From positions 682,001-746,000 of the forward strand of contig MKTZ01000001.1 of NCBI GenBank assembly GCA_001898505.1: a stretch of DNA of 64,000 nucleotides, given 5' to 3'. This document shows positions 8,220 to 16,458 of this stretch, one piece after another; position 1 is the first letter of the stretch, and the number at the start of each line of letters is the position of its first letter. Below the pieces are notes generated by a model. The model saw only the letters and a program-made list of their open reading frames with translations. It was not told the DNA's origin and did no database searches. The position numbers and the translations under genes are program-made. The DNA comes from Sphingobacteriales bacterium 50-39 (GTDB lineage: Bacteria; Bacteroidota; Bacteroidia; Chitinophagales; Chitinophagaceae).

Positions 8220-8256
8220 GATGCCGGGACAAGAACTGAAAACCGATACGGTGTAA
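8188..8256 (+). repeat. Imperfect tandem duplication, period 37 bp
   Basis: CGGGACAAGAACTG occurs at 8188 and again at 8225, each followed by a similar stretch and a stop codon (8217 and 8254). The first copy encodes GQELETEHV-stop, the second would encode GQELKTDTV-stop after the true end of the gene. Confidence 0.75.
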
Positions 8257-8258
8257 GA

Positions 8259-8837
8259 TCAATCCAGATTGAACTTATAGCCTACCGAGAAACCGATGGG
8301 AAGTATCTTATTCTTAAAGGTGATGCCATAGGTGTTCTTCAGATAGTCGATATAATCATTCGGATTGGTGCTGCGGATGGGGACGAAGAATGCCAGGGAG
8401 AACTGACCTTTGCCTTGTTCGTGTGAACCCAGGTCGAAGCCGATGCCAAATGTAGGCCCATAATACATCTTGTCATATTGGGAGGCGTTGGATACGTGAA
8501 CGGCGGCATTGTAGCCATACATAGCCATAAAAAAAGGCGTGAACTGAGAAGAGGGCTTGGCAGGTAATAATCTGCATTTGATGCCTGCATTGTAACCAAA
8601 GCCGGCGAACGCATATCCACCACCAACAAAGAGGCCTATATTCTTCTGGGGATAGACTGTCAGATTGCCACCGATGCCACCATAGTCGAATCCGAACCCG
8701 ATGCCCAGGTTGAGCTTGTCATAAGATGGGTCTGTACTTGCATACGGACCGGGTGATACTGTTTTTCTTTCCTGGGCACGGGAGGTGATGGTACATGACA
8801 GTAATACGAATAGGCATAAAGGGTAAATTCTACGCAT
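8259..8837 (-). CDS. Outer-membrane-type beta-barrel protein
   Basis: 192 residues with signal peptide (MRRIYPLCLFVLLSCTITSRAQ). The mature part alternates short aromatic-rich strands with Gly-rich turns (GIGFGFDYGGIGGNLTVYPQ, GGYAFAGFGYNAGIKCRLLP, MYYGPTFGIGFDLGS) and ends PIGFSVGYKFNLD, with a terminal aromatic-polar pattern typical of an outer-membrane barrel of about eight strands. Comparable small barrels in Chitinophagaceae have no assigned substrate. It is monocistronic. Confidence 0.7.
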   Translation of the reverse strand: MRRIYPLCLFVLLSCTITSRAQERKTVSPGPYASTDPSYDKLNLGIGFGFDYGGIGGNLTVYPQKNIGLFVGGGYAFAGFGYNAGIKCRLLPAKPSSQFTPFFMAMYGYNAAVHVSNASQYDKMYYGPTFGIGFDLGSHEQGKGQFSLAFFVPIRSTNPNDYIDYLKNTYGITFKNKILPIGFSVGYKFNLD

Positions 8838-8924
8838 ATAGGAGGCTTTTAGGAATTATAGACTCCCTAAAATGGTGAATTTATCCAGGATTTGCAACCC
8901 CAATTTGTTAATCATTTCACAAGA

Positions 8925-9566
8925 TCAATAGCCAATCTCCACCATTGCCCGGAAGGTTTCGGGGTCGTCCAGGTGAAAGATCATGAAATGGGCCACATCG
9001 GCCCGGGAGATGCTCAGGCTGTTCTTTAAGAAACTATTTATTCCCAGACGATAGTGGCCTGTGACGGGCTTGTTCAACAGCCTGGGTGGGCGGATGATGG
9101 TGTGTTCGATACCGGCAGCTTTTACAAGATGCTCCATTTTCAACTGATCGGCATACATGTGACGAAGCAATCTTTGCAGGACCCTGGTTGCCCATCTTGC
9201 ATAAAAAGGCAGGGCGGGGCTGGTCTCGATGGCGGATGACGAGATAAAGAAGGCGCGCTTTACGCCTTTCTTCTTCATTATTTCTATAAGATGGGCATTC
9301 CCCTCGGAGTAGAGCGTGGTGGGCTTATCGTTGAACGGTCCCCCATTCACTCCCAGCGCAGAGATGACGGCATCCTGGCGATCCATGTATCTTTCGAATG
9401 TGTATGGTTGCATGACATCTCCCTGTACTATTTCCAGGAGCGGATGCGTGATTGAGAGATTAGCGAGGTTGCGTACCATTGCCGTTGTATTATGTCCCGC
9501 TGTCAGGGCCTGCTCTACTGCCTGTCTGCCAATGCCCCCATTGGCGCCTACGACCAGAATATTCAT
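8925..9566 (-). CDS. NAD(P)-binding oxidoreductase, NmrA/SDR-like; ECF41 partner
   Basis: 213 residues with an N-terminal Rossmann motif VVGANGGIGRQAVEQA and a later VKRAFFISSSAIETSP strand; the classical SDR YxxxK is not obvious, so it belongs with atypical SDR / NAD(P)H-binding proteins (SDR_a5-like). It starts 4 nt after the stop of the sigma factor gene, so the two form an operon. Genes next to ECF41 sigma factors encode carboxymuconolactone decarboxylases, oxidoreductases or epimerases and are the usual targets of the sigma factor, so this gene is probably the target as well as the partner. The substrate is unknown. Confidence 0.85.
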   Translation of the reverse strand: MNILVVGANGGIGRQAVEQALTAGHNTTAMVRNLANLSITHPLLEIVQGDVMQPYTFERYMDRQDAVISALGVNGGPFNDKPTTLYSEGNAHLIEIMKKKGVKRAFFISSSAIETSPALPFYARWATRVLQRLLRHMYADQLKMEHLVKAAGIEHTIIRPPRLLNKPVTGHYRLGINSFLKNSLSISRADVAHFMIFHLDDPETFRAMVEIGY

Positions 9567-9570
9567 TTTA

Positions 9571-10476
9571 TCAAAGCGTTTTTTTTAAGTGCCGTAATTT
9601 ATCCGGATTGGTTTGAACGTATATGGTCTGGATGTGCTCTCCGTCGGAGTCGAGGGATACGAGGCTCACGGGGTTTTTTGCAGAATAGGATACGATGGAT
9701 GGCATCCCGTTGGTAAAGATGATCTCCTGATTGAAGTCGGGTACCGACTGCCGGAACTTGGGGATAACGCTGAGCAGGAGCCGTCCGATATTGTCTCTGC
9801 CTTCGATGGGTTTTTTGAATGCGGTGAGGCGTTGGCCCTGGACGGCGAAGGTCTTTCCTCCACCATCGGCGAATAAGAGAATGTCTTCCTTTAGAAGGTT
9901 TATCAGGTCATCCATGCTACCTTCCTGAATGGCCAGCATGAAATTGCCGAGCATTTTCTCGTGTACCTTGATGTCTACCTCAAAGCGACGGGTGTCCTTT
10001 CCAAGATTGTCCTTTGCTCTTTTGAAGATCTGCCGGCAGTTGTCGGTGGTCTTGTCGAAGATCTCCGCCAGCTCGAAATAGTCGTAAGAAAATATCTCTT
10101 TCAGAAGGAAAATGGCTCTTTCCTGCGGGGTAAGCTTTTCCATCAGGACGAGCATACCGATGGAGAGGGCATGATAAGATTCGATCCTGAACTGTCCGAT
10201 GAGCTGTTCCTGATCCTGTAATGGCTCGGGGAGCCATATGCCTATGTAATCCTCTCTTTGTACCCGGGCGCTGTTCAGGTGATTGATGCACCGATGGGTG
10301 GTCATCTTGACCAGGAACGCCTTTGTATGCTGCACATTGTCTGTCTCCGTGGTCATCCATTTGAGGTAGGTGTCCTGGACGATGTCCTCAGCCTGGTCGA
10401 TGTTGCCGAGCATGTTATAGGCTATCGAGAACAGGAGGTTCTTGTATTCCAGGAATATTTCCGTCTTGTTGTCCAT
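9571..10476 (-). CDS. ECF41-type RNA polymerase sigma factor with SnoaL-like C-terminal domain
   Basis: 301 residues. Sigma region 2 (residues ~8-75: DQAEDIVQDTYLKW) and region 4 (~110-170: LTPQERAIFLLKEIFSYDYFELAEIF) are followed by a SnoaL-like extension. All three hallmarks of group ECF41 are present: WLPEP in the linker (81-85), DGGGK (204-208) and NPDKL (290-294) at the C-terminus. In this group the fused domain replaces a separate anti-sigma factor and tunes activity. No anti-sigma gene is nearby. It lies 53 nt after the large permease gene and 4 nt before its oxidoreductase partner. Confidence 0.92.
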   Translation of the reverse strand: MDNKTEIFLEYKNLLFSIAYNMLGNIDQAEDIVQDTYLKWMTTETDNVQHTKAFLVKMTTHRCINHLNSARVQREDYIGIWLPEPLQDQEQLIGQFRIESYHALSIGMLVLMEKLTPQERAIFLLKEIFSYDYFELAEIFDKTTDNCRQIFKRAKDNLGKDTRRFEVDIKVHEKMLGNFMLAIQEGSMDDLINLLKEDILLFADGGGKTFAVQGQRLTAFKKPIEGRDNIGRLLLSVIPKFRQSVPDFNQEIIFTNGMPSIVSYSAKNPVSLVSLDSDGEHIQTIYVQTNPDKLRHLKKTL

Positions 10477-10529
10477 CCGGGGATGCTTGTTTTACCATTA
10501 GACAAATTGGCTGTCCTGGATGTGACATG

Positions 10530-12917
10530 CTATTCTGCTTTCAGGCTTTTTGCAGGGTTCATCAAGGCGGCCTTGATGGATTGGATGCTGACCGTGAGCA
10601 AGGTGATCACCAGGGCGCCGAAGCCGGCCGCTACGAATACCCATCCCGACATAGAGGCATGAAACTCATAGCTATTCAACCATTTGTCGAGGTAGTATCC
10701 TGCCAGGGGCGCAGCAATGAGATAGGAGAGCACCACCAACGCCACGAATTCCTTCGACAACAGTCTCCAAAGGCTATAAACAGTAGCGCCCAGCACTTTT
10801 CGTATACCTATTTTTTTGGTGCGTTGTTCTGCCACGAAGGAAGCCAGCCCAAACAGGCCGAGACAGGAGATAAAGATAGCAAGGACGGTGAACAGGGCTG
10901 CCAGGCTGCCGATGCGTTGTTCGGATGCGAACTTGAATGCATATTGTTCGTCCATGAACTTATATGCAAGAGGGCGGTCTGTTTCGTATTTTGAAAATAC
11001 GGGTGTGATCTTTTGGAGGGCCGTCTGCATGGGTACACCAGGCCGGACGCGCATATAAATATAATTGCCGGGGTAAAAAACATAGATGGTGGGCAGGGCG
11101 GACATGAAGGGGGATTCTGTCAGCATGTCGTTGACAACGCCGATGACCGGATGAGTATTGATACCTCGCGGTGAGGTGGAGCGTATAATCTCGCCTATAG
11201 GATGCTGTAGTCCTGTGAGCTTAACGGCCGCCTCGTTCAAAATAAAGGCCATAGAGTCGGAGGGAAAATTACGGGAGAAGTCCCTTCCTTGCTTTATCTG
11301 CCAATTGACAGTCCTGCCAAATTCGCCGGATATGGCCATTACCCTGAACAACTGGTGTGAACCGGGATCCCTGCCCTTCCAATCGAAGTCCTTTTGGGTA
11401 AGGAACACTTCCGTCAGGGCGGCATTGGCTTCGGCCATATTCTCTATTACTCCTGTCTGCAGTACATCGTTCTTTACGGCGTCATAATGTTCCTGCACAC
11501 CGGGTGAGCGTTCCACATTCACTGTGATGAGCCCCTCCCTGTTGTAGCCAGCGGGACGATCTTTGGCGAACTGTATCTGTTTATAGACGACAATGGATCC
11601 GATGATCAGGGCGATGGATATGGTGAATTGTACAGTGACCAGGACCTTACGTGGGAGAGAGGCATGCTGGCCGGTCTTGAAGGAGCCTTTCAAGACTTTT
11701 AACGGTGAGAAACCGGAGAGGTAGAAGGCAGGGTAGCTGCCGGAAACGAGTCCCGTGAAAAAGGTGAATCCCAGTATCAGCAACCAGAACAGGGGACTGG
11801 ACCAGGGGATGGTCAGCTGTTTGTTGGCTAACAATGTATTGAATGCGGGCAGGGAAACATCTGCCAGGAATAGGGCCAGGACAAGTGCGAGAAGAGCTGT
11901 CAGTAAGGACTCGCTGAGGAATTGCCCAATGAGATGCAGCCGGAGGGAGCCGATGGCTTTGCGGATGCCCACTTCCCTGGCTCGTTTTTCACTGCGGGCG
12001 GTGCTGAGGTTCATGAAATTGATACAGGCCAATAGCAAAATAAAGATGCCGATGATGCTGAAGAGCCTGACGAGGAGTATCGGGCCTCCTGCGACTTTGC
12101 CATCCTTGAATTCATTATATAGATGGAGTTTATCCATTGGATGGAGAAATATCTCCTCCTTGCCCACCTTGACATAATTCTTCGGGAGGTCTTTTATCTT
12201 TTTGTTGACCTTATCGAAACCCACGCCTTTATTGAGCTGTACTACAATGCGTCCGAAATGATAGCCCCATTGATCTTTCGAGTTTCGTACCCAGTCGCGG
12301 GTGCTGACGAACCTGTCCCAGGGGAGGAGGAATTTTACATGGCCGTATTCAGCATTGCGGGGGAGGTCTTCGAATACACCTGTGACCTTTACAGGCGGCT
12401 CGCTGTCTATGCTGACGGGGTGACCGATGGGATCGATGTTCCCGAACAATGCTGTGGCGAGGGATGCGGAGAGCATAATGGAGGATGGGTCTTTAAGGCC
12501 ATCGCGGGTACCTTTCAGCATATGCAGGGTGAGCATCTCCGGGAGTTGGGGTTGCATGAATATGCCGGAACTGGTGATCTTTTTGTCGCTTGCTGTGAGG
12601 AGGTGGGCGCTTTCGGAAGGGGAAATGAGGGCTACCTGTTTGAAGTCTTCGGGGTATTGGGTCCTCAGGAGTTCGGCCATGGGGATATCGACCTCTCTGT
12701 CCGTAGTGGTCTTGCCATTCCAGGTCTGGGTGTCGTATACGAGCGCCAGACGGCTGTGGTTGTCGTAGTTGTGATTGTAAGAGAGCTCATCCCATACCCA
12801 AAGTCCTATGAGGAGGGCGACGGTCATACCGATGGAGAGGCCCAGGATATTGATGAGAGAGTAGGTTCTGCTTTTCAGGAGGTGGCGCCAGGCGATCTTG
12901 AAATAGTTCTTTAGCAT
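10530..12917 (-). CDS. FtsX/MacB-type ABC transporter permease
   Basis: 795 residues. N-terminal helix MLKNYFKIAWRHLLKSRTYSLINILGLSIGM is the standard start of this Bacteroidota permease family; a periplasmic MacB-PCD-like domain follows, then three helices around residue 285-420 (FtsX domain), a second periplasmic domain, and a final FtsX domain with RTKKIGIRKVLGATVYSLW. These 2 x FtsX proteins act as mechanotransmission permeases that drive efflux or lipoprotein-linked processes with a separate ATPase. No ATPase gene is adjacent. It has a divergent neighbour (sterol-desaturase family) 193 bp away. Specific substrate unknown. Confidence 0.92.
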   Translation of the reverse strand: MLKNYFKIAWRHLLKSRTYSLINILGLSIGMTVALLIGLWVWDELSYNHNYDNHSRLALVYDTQTWNGKTTTDREVDIPMAELLRTQYPEDFKQVALISPSESAHLLTASDKKITSSGIFMQPQLPEMLTLHMLKGTRDGLKDPSSIMLSASLATALFGNIDPIGHPVSIDSEPPVKVTGVFEDLPRNAEYGHVKFLLPWDRFVSTRDWVRNSKDQWGYHFGRIVVQLNKGVGFDKVNKKIKDLPKNYVKVGKEEIFLHPMDKLHLYNEFKDGKVAGGPILLVRLFSIIGIFILLLACINFMNLSTARSEKRAREVGIRKAIGSLRLHLIGQFLSESLLTALLALVLALFLADVSLPAFNTLLANKQLTIPWSSPLFWLLILGFTFFTGLVSGSYPAFYLSGFSPLKVLKGSFKTGQHASLPRKVLVTVQFTISIALIIGSIVVYKQIQFAKDRPAGYNREGLITVNVERSPGVQEHYDAVKNDVLQTGVIENMAEANAALTEVFLTQKDFDWKGRDPGSHQLFRVMAISGEFGRTVNWQIKQGRDFSRNFPSDSMAFILNEAAVKLTGLQHPIGEIIRSTSPRGINTHPVIGVVNDMLTESPFMSALPTIYVFYPGNYIYMRVRPGVPMQTALQKITPVFSKYETDRPLAYKFMDEQYAFKFASEQRIGSLAALFTVLAIFISCLGLFGLASFVAEQRTKKIGIRKVLGATVYSLWRLLSKEFVALVVLSYLIAAPLAGYYLDKWLNSYEFHASMSGWVFVAAGFGALVITLLTVSIQSIKAALMNPAKSLKAE

Positions 12918-13110
12918 AGTTATGACGGGCCAATAAGGTGCCAGGTTTTTAAAATGCTGGTTATAATGTTATTAGATGCTCTTGAGTTTGAGCGGGTGAA
13001 CGTTTTTGATACGATGAATGTACGGTGGCGGGTGGGAAAAATAAAATACATTTACCCCTCGTTGTTCCAAATATGGATAAGCTGTTAAAGATCTTACTGG
13101 TATTGCCGGA

Positions 13111-13683
13111 GTGGGAAACGACTATGCATATACACGAAGGGAATGGCTGATTTGTGGAATGACGAATGTATTGAATACGGTGGTGACCTATGCGGGGTTC
13201 TGGCTTTGGAAGGATGGACTAATCGTCATCAGGGTGGAGCCTTCCTGGAAGATACTGACAGATTTTCTCCTGCTGTTCTTTTCGATGGACTTTTTGATGT
13301 ACCTGTTCCATTTCCTGATCCATAAGACGATGCTTTACCAATTGATCCACCGACTTCATCACGAGGCGACGGATCCCAAGCCAATGGATCTTTTTATATT
13401 GCATCCTGTCGAGACCTTGTCTTTTGGAGGGATGTGGCTGGTATTATTGCTATTGCTGCCTTTTAACTGGTATGCGATCCTTATTTATCTGACGGTGAAC
13501 CTGGTGTTTGGGCTGATAGGGCATTTGGGGATGGAGCCTTTGCCTATCCGGTGGCAGGATTCATGGGTGATGCGGGGATTGGGGTCTTCTACCTTTCATC
13601 ATGATCATCACAGGGATGTGGATCATAATTTTGGGTTTTATACGACGATATGGGATATCTTGTTTGGGACGTTGCGGAAGTAG
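13111..13683 (+). CDS. Sterol desaturase / fatty-acid hydroxylase family membrane protein, doubtful 5' end
   Basis: 190 residues from a GTG at 13111. The di-iron histidine boxes are present: HFLIH, HRLHHEATDP and FHHDHHRDVDH, between four hydrophobic segments, so the catalytic core of the family (O2-dependent C-H hydroxylation/desaturation of lipids) is complete. The start is odd: no in-frame ATG precedes it, whereas an ATG at 13073 in another frame reads MDKLLKILLVLPEWE and stops at 13150, with a near-consensus -7 box (TACATTTA, 13047-13054) ahead of it. Homologues I know begin with such a helix fused to the core. A deletion/frameshift that removed the first membrane helix is likely; otherwise the GTG is the true start. 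Confidence 0.75.
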   Translation: MGNDYAYTRREWLICGMTNVLNTVVTYAGFWLWKDGLIVIRVEPSWKILTDFLLLFFSMDFLMYLFHFLIHKTMLYQLIHRLHHEATDPKPMDLFILHPVETLSFGGMWLVLLLLLPFNWYAILIYLTVNLVFGLIGHLGMEPLPIRWQDSWVMRGLGSSTFHHDHHRDVDHNFGFYTTIWDILFGTLRK

Positions 13684-13742
13684 CTATTTCTTATCCTTTA
13701 AAGCGGATGGGAGCAGATAATTTTTGTGTGGGTAGGGAGTAA

Positions 13743-13773
13743 TAAAATTCCGGCGGGGGTATTCCCGCCGGAA
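13743..13773 (-). terminator. Terminator at the end of the sigma-FecR-SusCD operon
   Basis: Perfect 10-bp stem TTCCGGCGGG / CCCGCCGGAA (6-nt loop) 15 nt after the minus-strand stop at 13788, followed on that strand by TTTTATT. It may also stop plus-strand transcription from the desaturase gene. Confidence 0.8.
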
Positions 13774-13787
13774 CTAGTAAAATACTA

Positions 13788-14804
13788 TTATTTTGTATAG
13801 CAGGCCCCCAACTCATTCAGGGATGTATTGATCCCTGTGTTGTAAGAGCTGAGGGAGTACATGCTCCCGCTGGTCATATCGGCTATGTACAGGTCATATG
13901 CTCCACTGCCCCCTGTCTTGTCGCAGGACAGGACCACTTTGCTGGAGTCGCAGGGGAAGGCGTCGGAATAATCCGCATTGGTGGTGTTGAAGGGCAGGCT
14001 TGTGCGGGTGTTATTGGCAAAATAGCCCAGGTAGACCTGGTCCGACTGGTTGGTGGCGCTGACCCATCGGGTATATAAAAAAGTCGCGGAGTCCCGGACG
14101 ATGGGGTAATACTCCTGTACACCGGAAACGTTGGCCAGGGCATGATCGTTGGTCCCATCGACATTGACCATGTAGATATCCGAGGTGCTTCCTGCTCCCC
14201 GGGCATATAGCAGTGCGGCAGAGTCCTTCGTAAAATAGGGCATTCCGCTCTCGATGGTATTGTTCGTGACAGAGTTGGTGATCACACCGTTGAGGTCCAT
14301 GATCTTGAGGTTGCCGACACCTCCGGCAGGGGTCTGTTTGAAGCATATCTTAGTCCCGTTGGGAGAGAATTTCGGGTCTTCGTCCCGGCAGCCGTCGCCT
14401 GCAGTAAGGTTGACCGGCGCAGAAGTAGAGCCCACTGTCCAGAGATAGATATCCCATTTCCCGCCTTTCGTCGCCTCTCCCATGAAGACGATCTTCGTCC
14501 CATCGTTGTTGAAATGTGCATTCATGGGATCGTAGATGTTCCAGCTCTGACTGATCCAGGTGAGCTGGTTGGTCGCGAAATTATACAGATAGAGTTTCGA
14601 GACGGCGCCATAGCTCCTGTAGCTATGATAGACGAGCTTGCCGGTGAGAGCGGGGAGCGTCGTGGATGCAGCGGTCCTTTCGGAAGTACTGACCTCATGC
14701 TGGCCGGAGAGGGTGGAGGTGCTCTTTCCACAGCCTGTGGAGGCTGTCAACAGGAGGAGGGCGCAGGCGAAACAGGTGGTATGATGGAGGGGATTTTTTT
14801 TCAT
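13788..14804 (-). CDS. Surface lipoprotein with TolB-like (PD40) beta-propeller
   Basis: 338 residues. The N-terminus ends in a lipobox (LTASTGC), so it is lipid-anchored. The rest consists of about six TolB/PD40-type blades such as WNIYDPMNAHFNNDGTKIVFMG, GCRDEDPKFSPNGTKICF and GMPYFTKDSAALLYARG, each with the SPDGTKI-like core. It is the last gene of the SusC/SusD operon (48 nt after SusD, with a GC hairpin between), the position usually taken by a surface glycan- or peptide-binding protein or an enzyme. Propellers of this class bind ligands without catalysis; a role as accessory capture protein is inferred. Confidence 0.85.
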   Translation of the reverse strand: MKKNPLHHTTCFACALLLLTASTGCGKSTSTLSGQHEVSTSERTAASTTLPALTGKLVYHSYRSYGAVSKLYLYNFATNQLTWISQSWNIYDPMNAHFNNDGTKIVFMGEATKGGKWDIYLWTVGSTSAPVNLTAGDGCRDEDPKFSPNGTKICFKQTPAGGVGNLKIMDLNGVITNSVTNNTIESGMPYFTKDSAALLYARGAGSTSDIYMVNVDGTNDHALANVSGVQEYYPIVRDSATFLYTRWVSATNQSDQVYLGYFANNTRTSLPFNTTNADYSDAFPCDSSKVVLSCDKTGGSGAYDLYIADMTSGSMYSLSSYNTGINTSLNELGACYTK

Positions 14805-14825
14805 GATGGTGTTTTTTATGATTAG

Positions 14826-14846
14826 GGGGCCGGCCTGGCCGGCCCC
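14826..14846 (-). terminator. Intergenic GC hairpin between susD-like and propeller lipoprotein genes
   Basis: Perfect 8-bp stem GGGGCCGG / CCGGCCCC with a 5-nt loop and no T-run after it on the minus strand. It looks like an intra-operon stabiliser or attenuator that sets the SusD to lipoprotein mRNA ratio. Confidence 0.55.
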
Positions 14847-14852
14847 TGGTGT

Positions 14853-16427
14853 TTAATACGATGGGTTTTGTGTGAGACTGGGATTGGCCTGCATTTCGAG
14901 CAGGGGGATGGGAAGCACCAGCTTTTGCTGGGTCATGTTCAGGGTGATGGGAATGGCAGGCCCCTGGGTACCTCCGTTGCAGGTGTATTTGTTCTCCTGG
15001 AGGCCGTTCATAATGTTGACGGCCTGTCCATAACGGAGAAGGTCATCCCAACGCTGTGCTTCGAAGGATAGTTCAAGCTGCCGTTGGTTCAGGAGGGTGG
15101 TGCGCATCTGGTCCTGTGAGGCCGGGCTGATAGGGGTGATGCCGGCGCGGCTTGTGATCGACAGGAGGGTTTGGATGGCGCCGGGCAGGTCTCCCGTCTC
15201 GTTCTGGGCTTCGGCCTTCAGGAGAATGATATCGGCCAGCCTGAGCAGGTAGACATGATCGCCGCTGCCCCAGTTATTGGGGTGTTTTTGTGCGACGTTG
15301 AAGGGGACCTTTGTCTGAGGGACGCCGCAAGGATTCCAGTTCTCGTCGGACCAAGGGACTGTTTCGAAACTTATTTTCGCATTTTTCCGGACAGTGTCAC
15401 CTACTGCATCATATGCATGTACGAGGGTTTTGGTGGGTACGCAATACCGCTGCCAGGCGTCGATGGGGACCTTGCCATTGTCATCGTGTGTAGGATAGAA
15501 TAATTCCGCTCCCCAGCATCCTTGCGGGGTACTCGCTACGTAGGGGATCTCGAGAATAGACTCGTTGTTGTACGGATGGTTACCGTCGAACAGATCGGCA
15601 TAGTTGGTCAGGAGCGTATAGCCTGCGGGGCTGGAGATGACAGCATTGCAATATTGCAGCACTTTGGAATAGTCCCGGTCGGGGCGTTGCGCCCAGATCT
15701 TTGCGAGCAGGGCGTTGGCGGCGCCTTTGGTGGCCCGCACCTTGTCGATGGAGGGGCTGCCATAGCTATCCGGCAGGTTCTGGACGGCTGTCTGCAGGTC
15801 GGCGGCGATGAAATTATATACAGCCGTATCGGGCGCCCGGCTGATGCGGATCACGGAGGGGTCGGAGCTGTTGGAATGCTTTTCCAGTGGTACTCCGCCC
15901 CATAGCTTCACCAGTTGATAGTAATGAAAGGCCCGGAGGAAGGACGCCTCCCCGATGATCTGGGCACGGCGCGTGTCCGTCATGGCAGGGTCTGCTGCGA
16001 CATCTGCTATATGGTCGATCACTGCATTGCATTTGGCGATGCTGGCATAGAGCTCGGTCCAGTCACGGTAGACGAGGCCGTTGGCATTCGAGATAGTATT
16101 CAGGTCCAGTTGCAGAAAATCACCGTCTCCGCTGCCACCTGCATAGGCGTTATCGGAGCGGACATCGCTCTGTTCGACAAATTCCCACTGATAGTAATTG
16201 GTGACCATAAAGGAGGAATAGGCGCCGTTAAGGGCGGCTTCGATGTTAGCTGCCGTGGTATAGGCGTTCTCCGTGGTGATGGCGGACACCGGCTTGAGGT
16301 CCAGGAATTTTTTACAGGAGCTCAAACCCAGCAGCGCCGGTAGGAGGAGACATGCGGCGATGGTAAAAATTCCGGAAGGATGCCGCCGGAGGGGGCGATG
16401 TGTTCCGGTAGTTTGATAAGTGATCAT
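14853..16427 (-). CDS. RagB/SusD family outer-membrane lipoprotein
   Basis: 524 residues. Lipobox LGLSSC near residue 38, then the standard mature start KKFLDLKPVSAITTENAY. TPR-like helices in the middle (AQIIGEASFLRAFHYYQLVKLWG) and the C-terminal RQLELSFEAQRWDDLLRYG are diagnostic for SusD. It forms the extracellular lid over its SusC partner and binds the nutrient before import. It lies 31 nt after SusC in the same operon. Carbohydrate versus peptide substrate cannot be decided; no glycoside hydrolase is encoded within this operon, which makes a non-glycan or promiscuous substrate possible. Confidence 0.95.
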   Translation of the reverse strand: MITYQTTGTHRPLRRHPSGIFTIAACLLLPALLGLSSCKKFLDLKPVSAITTENAYTTAANIEAALNGAYSSFMVTNYYQWEFVEQSDVRSDNAYAGGSGDGDFLQLDLNTISNANGLVYRDWTELYASIAKCNAVIDHIADVAADPAMTDTRRAQIIGEASFLRAFHYYQLVKLWGGVPLEKHSNSSDPSVIRISRAPDTAVYNFIAADLQTAVQNLPDSYGSPSIDKVRATKGAANALLAKIWAQRPDRDYSKVLQYCNAVISSPAGYTLLTNYADLFDGNHPYNNESILEIPYVASTPQGCWGAELFYPTHDDNGKVPIDAWQRYCVPTKTLVHAYDAVGDTVRKNAKISFETVPWSDENWNPCGVPQTKVPFNVAQKHPNNWGSGDHVYLLRLADIILLKAEAQNETGDLPGAIQTLLSITSRAGITPISPASQDQMRTTLLNQRQLELSFEAQRWDDLLRYGQAVNIMNGLQENKYTCNGGTQGPAIPITLNMTQQKLVLPIPLLEMQANPSLTQNPSY

Positions 16428-16458
16428 AGAAATATATTCAATTAGTTAGTGATAATCG

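Noticed and set aside
12123-12914. 263-codon plus-strand ORF
   Set aside because: Antisense to the FtsX-type permease; composition typical of a shadow.
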